From Diplolepis rosae (taxonomy: Eukaryota; Arthropoda; Insecta; Hymenoptera; Diplolepididae), in contig JAPYXD010000250.1 of NCBI GenBank assembly GCA_030998225.1, forward strand, positions 5,127,501-5,191,500: a stretch of 64,000 nucleotides of DNA, read 5' to 3'. Positions 1-10,295 of the stretch are shown here, piece after piece. The position numbers and the translations under genes are program-made. Below the pieces are notes generated by a model. It saw only the letters and a program-made list of their open reading frames with translations. It searched no databases and was not told the DNA's origin. The first letter of the stretch is position 1, and every line of letters starts with the position of its first letter.

Positions 1-2324
1 CAAAACTTAAAATCTCTACGGAAATGGAAAATTGTCTAATAGCAGTAGATAAATTAAAAAGCTAAAATATGTGTTTATTGGTATTTCCATATTAACATAT
101 AAATATCAATCAACTTTAAATTTTACATAAAAATGTTCGTTCGAAGTGTTCAAATCTTGTTACAATTTGACAAGATTTTATGGAGGAGTGCAATATTTTG
201 GATGAAATATTTTGTAGTTCTTAATTTGTCTGTCCGTGTGAAATCGTAGTAAGATTTGAACAGTAAACAACAAATTTTCCAATAAAATTCAGGATCAATA
301 ATAATTGATTCAGGAAATACTTCAACTCTGTAGAGCATTTTTGTATTTCGAATTCAAAATGTGTGCTTAAGCCACAAAAAAGTAAGCTGAAAATGTAGAT
401 ATAAAACTAATTATGTCATGTTTATGTCTTCTTAATGGAAAATACTTTGCATATAATTCTCTAATTCGATATTTTTTTAATGTATGAACATTCAAGAAAT
501 TGATAAATATTCCATCTTTTTATAGGAACTAAAAATTTCCGGATAATGCTGTGATTGAGAAAGCTAAAAATTTGTCAAATATTGATATAAATTGCAATTT
601 TACAATTGCATTATTTTTCAAATATTTTAACATCTCTTCAATCTTGATAATTCTTACAGAAGTTTATTTCATGTGAGTGACTTTTTCTTTTTCTAATGAA
701 AGATTTCGTAATTCTAAATTCAGCCCAATTCGTAACATTGTAAAATGATTTTAAAACTTCATAAAAAATTTTTTTCTGTTTTATTCAAAGTCAATAAATA
801 TTCAATGTTTGGAATCGAAATATTAAGTAAATGATTTTTAATTTCTGGGAATGAACTGCTTTAATAAGACAATCTTTCTTCTTTGTGAGAAATCTCAATT
901 TTAAAATTAAAATTCTACGCATAGGATACAAAAACATAATATGAAAATACTTTTATTACAGAATTTTGAAATATACAAGTTGACCAATTTTTAATCGAGT
1001 AAATCGGCTACTTTAAGCAAAAAATTATGTTAAAAATATTTTATCAAAAAAAAATAAGACACATTAAATTACGGTTTAAAATCCACATTCATAGATTGAT
1101 GGTAAAAGCAGTTTAGAGTTGTTTAATCTTACGTTTTAGTGACGTATGCACAGACTTTTAATCAGATAAATAAAATGCTTTATAGAAAGTCAAAATTTTC
1201 TTATTACTGCACTTAATCAAATTTATAAAGTAAAAATATTTTTTAATTGATGCTTTCACTCAATTCTTTAAACATTCATTAATTGAAAATTTTACTCAAA
1301 ATTTAATCTTGCAGCGTTCCAATATTCCCACAATGTTACAAAATCTTATTAATCATTATTTTAGTCGAATTATTTTCAAAATATTTAAAAAATAAATGTA
1401 AATATTTTGATTAAATACTCTGTCTATGTTTGCATTTGACTGATCTTGCAAAATTGTTGAAAGTTTTGAATACCGATAGAAGAAACTTTAAATGAAATTT
1501 TATGTCCATAAATGCTTAAAGTTCTATATAGAAATATCAACTACAACATTCTCAAATTTTATAAATAAACTACTAAATTCAAAAAGTTTCGGATTTTTTT
1601 AAAAACTGTACAAATTTCAAATATGAATCAGTCAAAATCTACTGATTATCAGTGAAATTTGACTGATTTAAATAACTAAAAACAGGTTACTGTGAATCAG
1701 TCAAATTTCACTGATTACTTCAGTGAAAAGTAACTGATTTAACAGTGAAAAATATTGTTTCCACTGATGATTCAGTAAAAAGGCAAATCACTGATTCAAT
1801 CAGTGAAAATTTGACTGATTCAGATTTAGAGTGTATACAAATTTCAAATATAAAGTGTACTCTGTACATTAATCAAACAAATTTAGAAGATGAATATTTT
1901 AATAAATATTCCTAAATATTATTGGAATATGACACATATCGATTTAGAAAAACTTCTTCAAAGTACTCAGACATTTTTCTTATTTTACGACATTTTTGCA
2001 CCATGTTTGACCTTTGGGTAGGACTCAAGAAAACAGTTGTAGACATACTTTCATTACTTAGTAAAATTCTATGAAGACTTGCTTTTTAAATTAAAGCGAA
2101 AACTTTTAAAACCTTTAACAATCGGTTGCACAGATTCTGCTCCAATCTTGGACGCAATTAGAGAAATAGGTTTTTTTGCTTTTTTTAGATCTAGTTTTTG
2201 CCTTAAACATAAAAGAAAGAAAACACATTTGAAATATTAAAGTAAAAAAGCTGGTTCATTCTTAGAGAATCCCAAATATTCTGAAATAAAACTCCTTTCC
2301 ACACCACCACGGAGGTAGAGTTTA
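1..2324 (+). repeat. Left arm of long inverted repeat (hAT-core element)
   Basis: This arm is the reverse complement of 5401-6785 joined to 24399-25336; position 1 pairs with 25336 and 2324 pairs with 5401. The arms are about 2,324 and 2,323 bp and differ by a few substitutions and small indels, so they are recent or homogenised. The arm is noncoding and AT-rich and contains an ACTGATT-type array (1625-1850). The left end may lie outside the window, so the true terminus and target duplication are not visible. Arms this long are unusual for hAT elements, whose terminal repeats are normally short. Confidence 0.9.
1625..1850. repeat. Array of ACTGATT / AATCAGT motifs inside the arm
   Basis: About 205 bp are filled with ACTGATT and its complement in both orientations, often spaced by GAAATTTG or AAATTTCA. 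The array is flanked by a short direct repeat (ACAAATTTCAAATAT), which suggests a small palindromic element inserted in an ancestral arm. A mirror copy lies at 5885-6110 in the other arm with a small indel difference. No coding capacity. Confidence 0.7.
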
Positions 2325-2944
2325 AGGCTCGTTTTTTTTACGTGGTATCCCCTGTAGGCCTAGTCCACGTCCTACGAAACGAAAAGGGTTTTTGCTTTCA
2401 AGCAAAAAGAAAAAAGGAAAAAAATGAAGCAAAGTGGTAAAAAACGCAACAAATGTAGCCCTTACTTCAGGCTTGCCTCTATCAAATGCCAGTATACGTC
2501 GAACAAAAATGTTTTGTTTTAAATCAAATAATGAAGAAATTTGATTAATTCGGGATGATTTGGGGTGCTTGATTATTGTGAGTCCCCTTGCCCCTCACTT
2601 ATGCCCAAAGCGTGATATTACTCAATTTCAGTATGTTTTCTTACTCACAAAATAATAATTAAAACTAAACAATTTCCATACCCGAGGCACGCGAAGAAAG
2701 GAATAATGAACGTATCTCTGATATAAGAAATAAAATGTCATTATTTTGTGAGTAAGAAAGGGGTTTGAAATTGATTGACCCCATGCCTTGGCCATTAGAA
2801 TTAATCCTCTCCTTCGTGAGCGAAGAGCGACAAACCACTTTCCCTATCACTTTCTGCCATCTCATATAGATTTTCGGTCATTAATTGCAAATGCTTCGAA
2901 GTGATGCTCGTTGTTCTGGCTGTTTCAGCTCTCGCCTTTAGGGC
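2325..2944. other. hAT-core 3' flank, no intact gene
   Basis: This is the left end of the unique core between the inverted arms, downstream of the transposase on the minus strand. It holds a 19-bp inverted pair (about 2646-2664 region against 2738-2757, built on CTTACTCACAAAATAAT) and a short segment near 2571-2600 that recurs at 58495-58530. An open minus-strand frame at 2665-2865 has no recognisable domain. Confidence 0.45.
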
Positions 2945-4833
2945 TGATCAAGTAACACAAATTGAGTTGTCCGTCCTGTTTCCTAAGCGATTTCTTTTGG
3001 GAGTTTTCGCGTCCGTGAGCATGGAGAAACCTCGCTCCGCCTCAGCATTTGAATGAGGAAGACTCCGAACATGATTCAATACTGAGGTCAAATTTGGAAA
3101 AAGTTTTTCTCCTGTACTCGTCGAAGATACACCGATACTAGACCACATTTCGTCAAAAGATAAATTCGACCACTTTTCTTTGAGTTCCTCTCTGATTTTA
3201 AGTAAAGAATCCCACTCTTTTTGTACACCTATTCTATCAAACGACCCTAAATCTTGACAAACTTTCCAGACCTTAGGAAAAGTTTCGCTTCGATCAGCAT
3301 AGAAAGCTACTTGAGGCCAACGTCAATGTCTTGAAGCGGCTTTTGATTACTAGGATCTGCAAAGTTAACATTTCTAATGATTTGAAAGAATAAATTCGGT
3401 TGAAGAAGACCCTCTTTCAAATAACTGCTAAGAATCCATACGAAGAATTTAGCCGAGTTTAGCTGGAGTTCCTGAACCATTGTTTAGCGACTTTGAAATT
3501 TCGCATTGTATACGTTGAACCTATTCAAAGTAAATTTCAAGAATAGGAAATATGCGAGTGTCAAAGGATTCTGCATTTTTCCTAACAAGTCTTTGGCCTT
3601 CTCTACCTTCTCAGATACAAGGACCATAAGATACTGAAGAATAACTTCCCAATTCTTTATTATAATATCTATGCATCGATAGCGGACAAGCCAGCGAGTT
3701 TCAGAATGACTAGGAATTTTTTGATAGTCATTTCCTAATTCCAAAACAATCGATCGAAAAATAGCCGTTCGCTTGGAGCTAGCATTAAGAAAAGCTGGCA
3801 AATCTTTGATTAAATCCTCTACATCTGGGATTGTGGCACAAGCATATTTTGCTACAATTGCTGACGAATGCGAGACACACGGGAAAACAATTAAACGGGG
3901 ACTTTTTTCCTTTAATTTTGTTTTAAATGAGGACCTATTGCCGACCATCACCTGTGCATTATCACAAGCTAAAGCACAGATATTAGATAAAGGGATTTTC
4001 TGCCCGGACAATGCTTTTTCGAACGCATCAAAAATTTTAGAGGCAGAACAATCCGAAGCATTTACATTAATAAGCTGGAGCAATTCCACCCTGACAGAAA
4101 ATGTCGTTGGCTCCACATATCCAACCATTAATGACAGCCACTTTTCTAGAGTCCTGTCGGTCGTTTCGTCTTCGTACACTGAAAATGATTGCATACGCAA
4201 AATATTTGCCATGCGATCAGTTTCAGCAGCACATACGACGTTATTTACAACTAGGACCATTTTAGTGTGGGTCAATCTAACGTATTTTAAAACCGAAGGT
4301 TCCATATCTTGGAAAAGTCCTATCAATTCTGATGAAATCGCGAATGGTAAATTATGCTCTACGAAAAATGTACTAATCCTAATCTCTGCTTCTTGTACTT
4401 TCTGTTTGAAAGTAACACTTTCCGGAATCGTGGAATTTGTGAATTCTGAAGCAGAAGAACTTGCTACACAAGGTTCAACACTGTAAGAATTGGCAGTTAC
4501 ATTAGAAGAATTTTCACTTACTACTCCATAACATTCTAATTTATTTGAAAACTCTTGCTTCTTTCTGTGTGGTAAAGATGCTTCATGCTTTTCAATTTCC
4601 GATTTGCCACATAGCAACGTTTTATTGCAAATTTTGCAATGAAATCTTGTTTCATCTGCTGATGTAACCACCCACTCTCTCCACGACGGAAATTCCTCAA
4701 ACCATCCCAACTGAAAGTTTCTTGCATTTTTCATGACTTTTCTAGCGGGTTGACATTCGTTTGAACCAGAGTTCAAACGGTGGTCAAGAGCGAATGTGAA
4801 TAATTTGTAATCTGCACACAAATTAAGTTTCAC
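2945..4833 (-). pseudogene. Broken hAT-superfamily transposase with N-terminal zinc finger
   Basis: The main frame (4833 to 3484, 449 codons) starts with a BED/C2H2-like finger (CKIC near residue 98 followed by two histidines). It continues with hAT catalytic-core features: an ETTDRTLEKW block typical of the DEST region and an ALACDNAQVMVG block followed by FPCVSHSSA. An in-frame stop at 3484-3486 is followed by continued homologous reading to about 3312. A frame change follows, and the C-terminal dimerisation block with the motif SNAEAERGFSML ends near 2945. Family knowledge: hAT enzymes cut and paste DNA in the nucleus and make 8-bp target duplications. With one nonsense and one frameshift it should be inactive here. 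It sits between the long inverted arms and is probably their ancestral gene. Confidence 0.85.
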
Positions 4834-5400
4834 AAAATAAACTTACCCACAAGCATCAAACAATAACGTACGTAAGAGCACTCACGTATCACCAAATAAT
4901 AATATAATATTCTTACTTTTGCCGTTTTCAATAAGGAATTACGATAAAAATATGAAGAATCCACACTCTTGCCTTCTCAAATAACGCATAAAGTGAGAAT
5001 CAAGTATATCTTAGAAGAAAACAAAAGAAGGTTGCTATTATTATTTGTTTTCGTCTCCAATTTGACCTCTATACCGTTCGTTTGCGATTTAAAACATTGG
5101 TAACTTTTTGGCTATTAATCTGATTGAGCTACAACTTTTCAGAAAACTTTCTTTACTAAAGTATTAAAATTTTTCTCCTGTAGATAGTTTCAGAAAATGT
5201 AGACACTTAATACAATATTAATAAAATCGTAAAATTCTGAAAATTTGTTAAGCTAGCGCGAGTGGAAGTAGAGAAAACAATTTTTTTTATTAAATGTACT
5301 TCTCCCAATTACTTGAAAAATTAGAAGTTTTAAAAATTTTTGCAAAAGGAAAAACGATGTGCCTTGAAAGTGTACATAAAATTTATTGAACTATTACTAG
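4834..5400. other. Core flank upstream of hAT transposase, noncoding
   Basis: AT-rich sequence between the presumed transposase start (minus strand) and the inner edge of the right arm. It would hold the transposase promoter, but no convincing TATA or initiator is distinguishable. No ORF with recognisable content. Confidence 0.5.
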
Positions 5401-6785
5401 TAAACTCTACCTCCGTGGTGGTGTGGAAAGGAGTTTTATTTCAGAATATTTGGGATTCTCTAAGAATGAACCAGCTTTTTTATTTTAATATTTCAAATGT
5501 GTTTTCTTTCTTTTATGTTTAAGGCAAAAACTAGATCTAAAAAAAGCAAAAAAACCTATTTCTCTAATTGCGTCCAAGATTAGAGCAGAATCTGTGCAAC
5601 CGATTGTTAAAGGTTTTAAAAGTTTTCGCTTTAATTTAAAAAGCAAGTCTTCATAGAATTTTACTAAGTAATGAAAGTATGTCTACAACTGTTTTCTTGA
5701 GTCCTACCCAAAGGTCAAACATGGTGCAAAAATGTCGTAAAATAAGAAAAATGTCTGAGTACTTTGAAGAAGTTTTTCTAAATCGATATGTGTCATATTC
5801 CAATAATATTTAGGAATATTTATTAAAATATTCATCTTCTAAATTTGTTTGATTAATGTACAGAGTACACTTTATATTTGAAATTTGTATACACTCTAAA
5901 TCTGAATCAGTCAAATTTTCACTGATTGAATCAGTGATTTGCCTTTTTACTGAATCATCAGTGGAAACAATATTTTTCACTGTTAAATCAGTTACTTTTC
6001 ACTGAAGTAATCAGTGAAATTTGACTGATTCACAGTAACCTGTTTTTAGTTATTTAAATCAGTCAAATTTCACTAAAATCAGTAGATTTTGACTGATTCA
6101 TATTTGAAATTTGTACAGTTTTTAAAAAAATCCGAAACTTTTTGAATTTAGTAGTTTATTTATAAAATTTGAGAATGTTGTAGTTGATATTTCTATATAG
6201 AACTTTAAGCATTTATGGACATAAAATTTCATTTAAAGTTTCTTCTATCGGTATTCAAAACTTTCAACAATTTTGCAAGATCAGTCAAATGCAAACATAG
6301 ACAGAGTATTTAATCAAAATATTTACATTTATTTTTTAAATATTTTGAAAATAATTCGACTAAAATAATGATTAATAAGATTTTGTAACATTGTGGGAAT
6401 ATTGGAACGCTGCAAGATTAAATTTTGAGTAAAATTTTCAATTAATGAATGTTTAAAGAATTGAGTGAAAGCATCAATTAAAAAATATTTTTACTTTATA
6501 AATTTGATTAAGTGCAGTAATAAGAAAATTTTGACTTTCTATAAAGCATTTCATTTATCTGATTAAAAGTCTGTGCATACGTCACTAAAACGTAAGATTA
6601 AACAACTTTAAACTGCTTTTACCATCAATCTATGAATGTGGATTTTAAACCGTAATTTAATGTGTCTTATTTTTTTTTGATAAAATATTTTTAACATAAT
6701 TTTTTGCTTAAAGTAGCCGATTTACTCGATTAAAAATTGGTCAACTTGTATATTTCAAAATTCTGTAATAAAAGTATTTTCATAT
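5401..6785 (-). repeat. Right inverted arm, inner part
   Basis: Reverse complement of the left arm from 2324 inward to about 943. It is interrupted at 6785/6786 by the retrovirus-like element and resumes at 24399. The mirror copy of the ACTGATT array lies at 5885-6110. Confidence 0.9.
6782..6785. repeat. Target-site duplication ATAT, left copy
   Basis: ATAT precedes the 5' LTR and is repeated after the 3' LTR at 24395-24398. The uninterrupted site in the opposite arm at 939-942 carries a single ATAT. This confirms both the insertion and a 4-bp duplication, which is usual for Ty3-type integrases. Confidence 0.95.
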
Positions 6786-6935
6786 TGTCACGTCCCGCGA
6801 CGCATTAGAATGTACTATAGGCATAGGCTAGGTCTAGAGAGAAATCTGGGGAAATTACTAAAAGAGAGAGAAAACCACCTATTGAAAAGAGAGGTATAAC
6901 TACGTCACACGCAGCGGGAGACTGCGCAACGCGTG

Positions 6936-6966
6936 ACGTCACCAAAAAATATAATATAAAAAGGAC
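6936..6966 (+). promoter_or_regulatory. LTR promoter: CRE-like site plus TATA box
   Basis: TGACGTCA at 6936-6943 is a perfect CRE/ATF palindrome, 13 bp before TATAAAAAGG at 6957-6966. Transcription should start about 30 bp further on, defining the U3/R border near 6990. The same pair is at 23783-23790 and 23804-23813 in the 3' LTR. Stress- or cAMP-responsive control is an inference. Confidence 0.65.
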
Positions 6967-7518
6967 ACGCCGCCAAGGGAAAACTAGTCTTGTGAGCAAA
7001 ATTAAGTGCGGGGAATTTCTAAAATCTTAAAAGGATTCACAGCGTGAGATACGTGTTTAGTTCAGTTTTCCGAAGAAACGTGTCGTAAATTCTCTGATTG
7101 TACTTTCAATCTTTGAAAGGATCTTAGAGTCAGTGTAGAGTGAAATAACTATTCTTGTCCTCCTCACACCAGTGGGATATTTGTTTCTGTCTTCCTCACA
7201 CCAGTGGGATACCTATTGCTGTCTTCGTCGCACCAGTGGAAGAATCTTTCTCTCTCCCTCACACCTGTGAGGATCATTCATAAAAAAGGGACTATTCACA
7301 ACTCAACAAAGGTACCGAAAATTCTCTCTATTCTTTACCTATTCCCTGTGCCATTGTTTGAATCATTGTAAAATTTTAACCTTGTTTATATCAGTGTTAA
7401 TTTAAATAAATTCAATTTGTATTACTTTACTAATCATTGTGTACTTTTCATTGACTTATCCTCATCCCTAAGAGAGGATCATTCGATCCTAACTTAAAAC
7501 GAGGAATCTTCGATCAAA

Positions 7519-7524
7519 GTAAGT
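7519..7524 (+). promoter_or_regulatory. Candidate 5' splice donor in U5
   Basis: AAA|GTAAGTAT matches the donor consensus well. It lies downstream of the TATA box and upstream of the primer site. It could join a short LTR leader to the acceptors found before the downstream ORFs. Confidence 0.55.
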
Positions 7525-7561
7525 ATTTACGTACTTGTGACGTAACATACTTCCTTTTTTC

Positions 7562-7579
7562 TGGTGCATCGGCCGGGAA
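7562..7579 (+). promoter_or_regulatory. Primer binding site, tRNA-Gly
   Basis: TGGTGCATCGGCCGGGAA is complementary to the 3' 18 nt of animal tRNA-Gly(GCC) including CCA. It starts 15 nt after the 5' LTR. It primes minus-strand DNA synthesis in retroelements. Confidence 0.85.
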
Positions 7580-8429
7580 ACACAAGTCAATTGAAATTGA
7601 ACACATTGGTTCTTAATAATAAATAAATAAATAAATAAATGATTATGAAATATTATTTCAACTTTAAAACTTAAAATTTCAATAAAATAGATTTGTTAGA
7701 TCACAAAGGGATTTGACCTTGAGGCTAACCTTAATGATTTAATAATCAGATCATTTCTTTAAAATTTTATAATTTATATAAATTGTTTAAAAATAAAATA
7801 AGTTTGAAAAATCACGCAGGGATCTGACCTTGAGGCTAACCTAAGTGATTAAGTAACTTATCTTATTTAAAAAGATATTCTAATTTGTTAACCAAGTTTT
7901 GATTTAAGTTAAAACAAACATAAAAAACAGAATATTTTTATTTGCAAAAAAAAATTTTTTGTCCAAAGATTTGCACTTAAGTTAACTTTTCCAATATAAT
8001 AAAAATAATTTATGAATATTTCGAATGATCATTATTATAAACAAATTTGTTTAATTGTTATAAACAATTTATAAATAAATAAAATAAATTATTTTAATTT
8101 TACATAAAGGGCACATGCAGTTGGTAAAGAAAAATATTTTATTATTTTAAGAAATTTATTATTAAAAATTATAAATTTACAAACAATTGAGCGATTATTT
8201 ATTTAATTTGAATATTTGAAATAATTATATTTTTATATCATTATTTTATTTTCAAATGACGAAATACAAATTTCATTTCAAATTATATTGTTATTAAAAA
8301 TAAATAAACAAATTAAAAATAAATTTTACTAATCTCATTTTATAGTTTTTTTTATTGTTATAAACAAATTTAAAATAACAATAAACAATCAACGCTCAAT
8401 ACAAAATATTGTAAATTTATAATGACTCA
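7580..8429 (+). other. Untranslated leader with paired hairpin repeats
   Basis: 850 bp of AT-rich leader. An AATA microsatellite lies at 7615-7640. Two copies of a 40-nt unit (7700-7739 and 7811-7850) share TGACCTTGAGGCTAACCT, and each is bounded by complementary ends (ATCA/TGAT; AATCAC/GTGATT), so each can fold as a hairpin. Position between primer site and gag fits a packaging or dimerisation signal (inference). Confidence 0.6.
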
Positions 8430-10295
8430 ATGTCAAAACCAAATATCCCTTTAGAATCTACCCCGAAAGTCATAACACGTAGTCAAGCTAAACACGATAG
8501 TCAGCTTGCAAAAATAGTAGATTTGAATCAAAAGGGTAATTTAAAAATAAAACCAATTAGAAATAGAGAATATTCAACTGATAATAAATGCCAAAATATC
8601 CCTGATCCAATCCCTACAGAACAAGAATTAGATAACACTCTTAAGTTAGATGATTCAAGTTTAGACAAGACTCTAATTAATAATCAAAATATATCACGTG
8701 AAAATTCAGAAAAAACTAGCGGGTTTCATTCAAGTTTCTGTCCAGATTTAAGCATTGTAACAGGATCCAGTAATCAAGATCAAACTCTAACGAATGAATT
8801 ATCTTATTTTGACGAATTCAATTTGCTAAGCTCAACAGTAATAACAGTAGATAATAAAACTTTGAAAGAAAGATTGGAAACCTCATTGGCACGCGAATCT
8901 ATAATTAGTAACAACGATAGCGACGACGACAAAAGCGACACAGAAGCCATAAATCAGGATAATCCCGTAAGAGTAAATAACGAAGAGATGGCCGTGGTCA
9001 TACCCAACAGCCAGCAGGTATCCTTACGCGACGCGCTAGAGGTGGTCCCATTGTTTGACGGAAGTAACCTCCCATTGTCACATTTTATTGAGGGTTGCAT
9101 GGAGGCAAAGGCAATGCTACCGACACCTGCAGCTCAAGAAAACCTCGCAAGGCTATTAAGAGGTAAATTAACTGGAGAAGCCAGAAAATGCATTTTTGGT
9201 TCTACTTATACAACAATAGAAGAATTGATAGAAAAATTGAAAAGAGTATATGCCCCTGCGAAAAGCGTGTACCAGTTACAGGGAGAATTAGGTAATACAT
9301 TTATGTGGGAAAGAGAAAATGTACTTTCCTATGCTGCTAGGATAAAAGAAATTGCCGACAAAATCGAAGATGCTCACAGGCTCAATAATAATGGTCAGGT
9401 AGATAATAATTTTAAAGTAAACCTTGAAAAAGACGTAATTCAATGTTTTATACGCGGTTTGCGTCCTGAGTTGGAAATTCGTGTTGAAGAAAAGGATACT
9501 TTTAAAGAAGTTATTAGCGACAGTATTGATATAGAACGAAGATTAGCTGCAAATTCCGCACTACGAAGACATAAAAATATGGATTATTCAAAAAGTGACG
9601 AATCATCTAATAATAAAAATAACAAAACAACCCGATTTAACGTAGCACTTGAAAACAAAACTATTTGTTTAATTTGTAAAAAACCAGGTCACACAACTGA
9701 AAAATGTTTTCATTTAAGTAAAGCTCAAGATGCAGTTTTTAATAATAAACAAAAAAATTTTTTGTTGCGTCCTAACCAACAAGGATATAGTAATTTCAAT
9801 GGTCAAAGAAGTAATAATAATAATAATTTTGCAAGAAACAATTACAATAATTTTTCGAATAACAATTTTTTAAGAAATAAAAATCATAATTTTAATAACA
9901 ATAACAATAATAATTTGCAAAATAGAAATAATAATTATAAAAACAATAATAATAATGTTTTACAACAAAGACACAACAATAATAACAATTTTCCTAGAAA
10001 TTTTTACAATAATAACAATAATGTTAATAATAATAATAGACAATGGAATCCAGGACAGTATCAAAACTTTAACTTAGGACAGTCTCAAAATCGAAATAAA
10101 CCATATGAAAATAGATTTTTACAAAATAATAACACTCAACAAAATTCAAATTATACTGAAATAATTTGCAATTACTGTAAACAACCCGGTCATTTAGTAC
10201 GAGACTGCAAGATACGACCAAATAACCAATCACAAACAGCTAATCAGGAAAACTCCAAAGCTCTCCCCAGCACGGGTGCACTGAGGAAAGCATAA
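8430..10295 (+). CDS. gag: Gag polyprotein
   Basis: 621 codons, intact. Residues about 1-190 are a charged N-terminal region. About 200-390 is a Ty3-type capsid (begins EVVPLFDGSNLP; contains FIRGLRPELEIRV). A CCHC knuckle CLICKKPGHTTEKC lies at 413-426 and a second, CNYCKQPGHLVRDC, at 580-593. Between the knuckles lie about 130 residues dominated by asparagine, an unusual low-complexity nucleocapsid. Gag forms the particle shell and packages RNA. The pol frame is -1 relative to gag and overlaps it from about 10244. Confidence 0.93.
   Translation: MSKPNIPLESTPKVITRSQAKHDSQLAKIVDLNQKGNLKIKPIRNREYSTDNKCQNIPDPIPTEQELDNTLKLDDSSLDKTLINNQNISRENSEKTSGFHSSFCPDLSIVTGSSNQDQTLTNELSYFDEFNLLSSTVITVDNKTLKERLETSLARESIISNNDSDDDKSDTEAINQDNPVRVNNEEMAVVIPNSQQVSLRDALEVVPLFDGSNLPLSHFIEGCMEAKAMLPTPAAQENLARLLRGKLTGEARKCIFGSTYTTIEELIEKLKRVYAPAKSVYQLQGELGNTFMWERENVLSYAARIKEIADKIEDAHRLNNNGQVDNNFKVNLEKDVIQCFIRGLRPELEIRVEEKDTFKEVISDSIDIERRLAANSALRRHKNMDYSKSDESSNNKNNKTTRFNVALENKTICLICKKPGHTTEKCFHLSKAQDAVFNNKQKNFLLRPNQQGYSNFNGQRSNNNNNFARNNYNNFSNNNFLRNKNHNFNNNNNNNLQNRNNNYKNNNNNVLQQRHNNNNNFPRNFYNNNNNVNNNNRQWNPGQYQNFNLGQSQNRNKPYENRFLQNNNTQQNSNYTEIICNYCKQPGHLVRDCKIRPNNQSQTANQENSKALPSTGALRKA

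Larger units (their letters stand above)
6786..7547 (+). repeat. 5' LTR of the retrovirus-like element
   Basis: 762 bp, TGTCACG...GTAACA, matching 23633-24394 with one substitution seen (7014 region: GGGG here, GGGA in the 3' copy). It contains a CRE-like palindrome TGACGTCA (6936-6943), a TATA box (6957-6966), an AATAAA signal (7405-7410) and a strong splice-donor sequence GTAAGT (7519-7524) near the end of U5. Three CACACCAGTGG-type direct repeats lie at about 7165-7235. Confidence 0.97.

Noticed and set aside
3773..4486. 237-codon plus-strand ORF
   Set aside because: It is antisense to the hAT transposase, which has clear motifs; the plus-strand product has none.
6805..6999. 64-codon minus ORF in both LTRs
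   Set aside because: Antisense to the LTR promoter, identical in both LTRs simply because the LTRs are identical; no domain.
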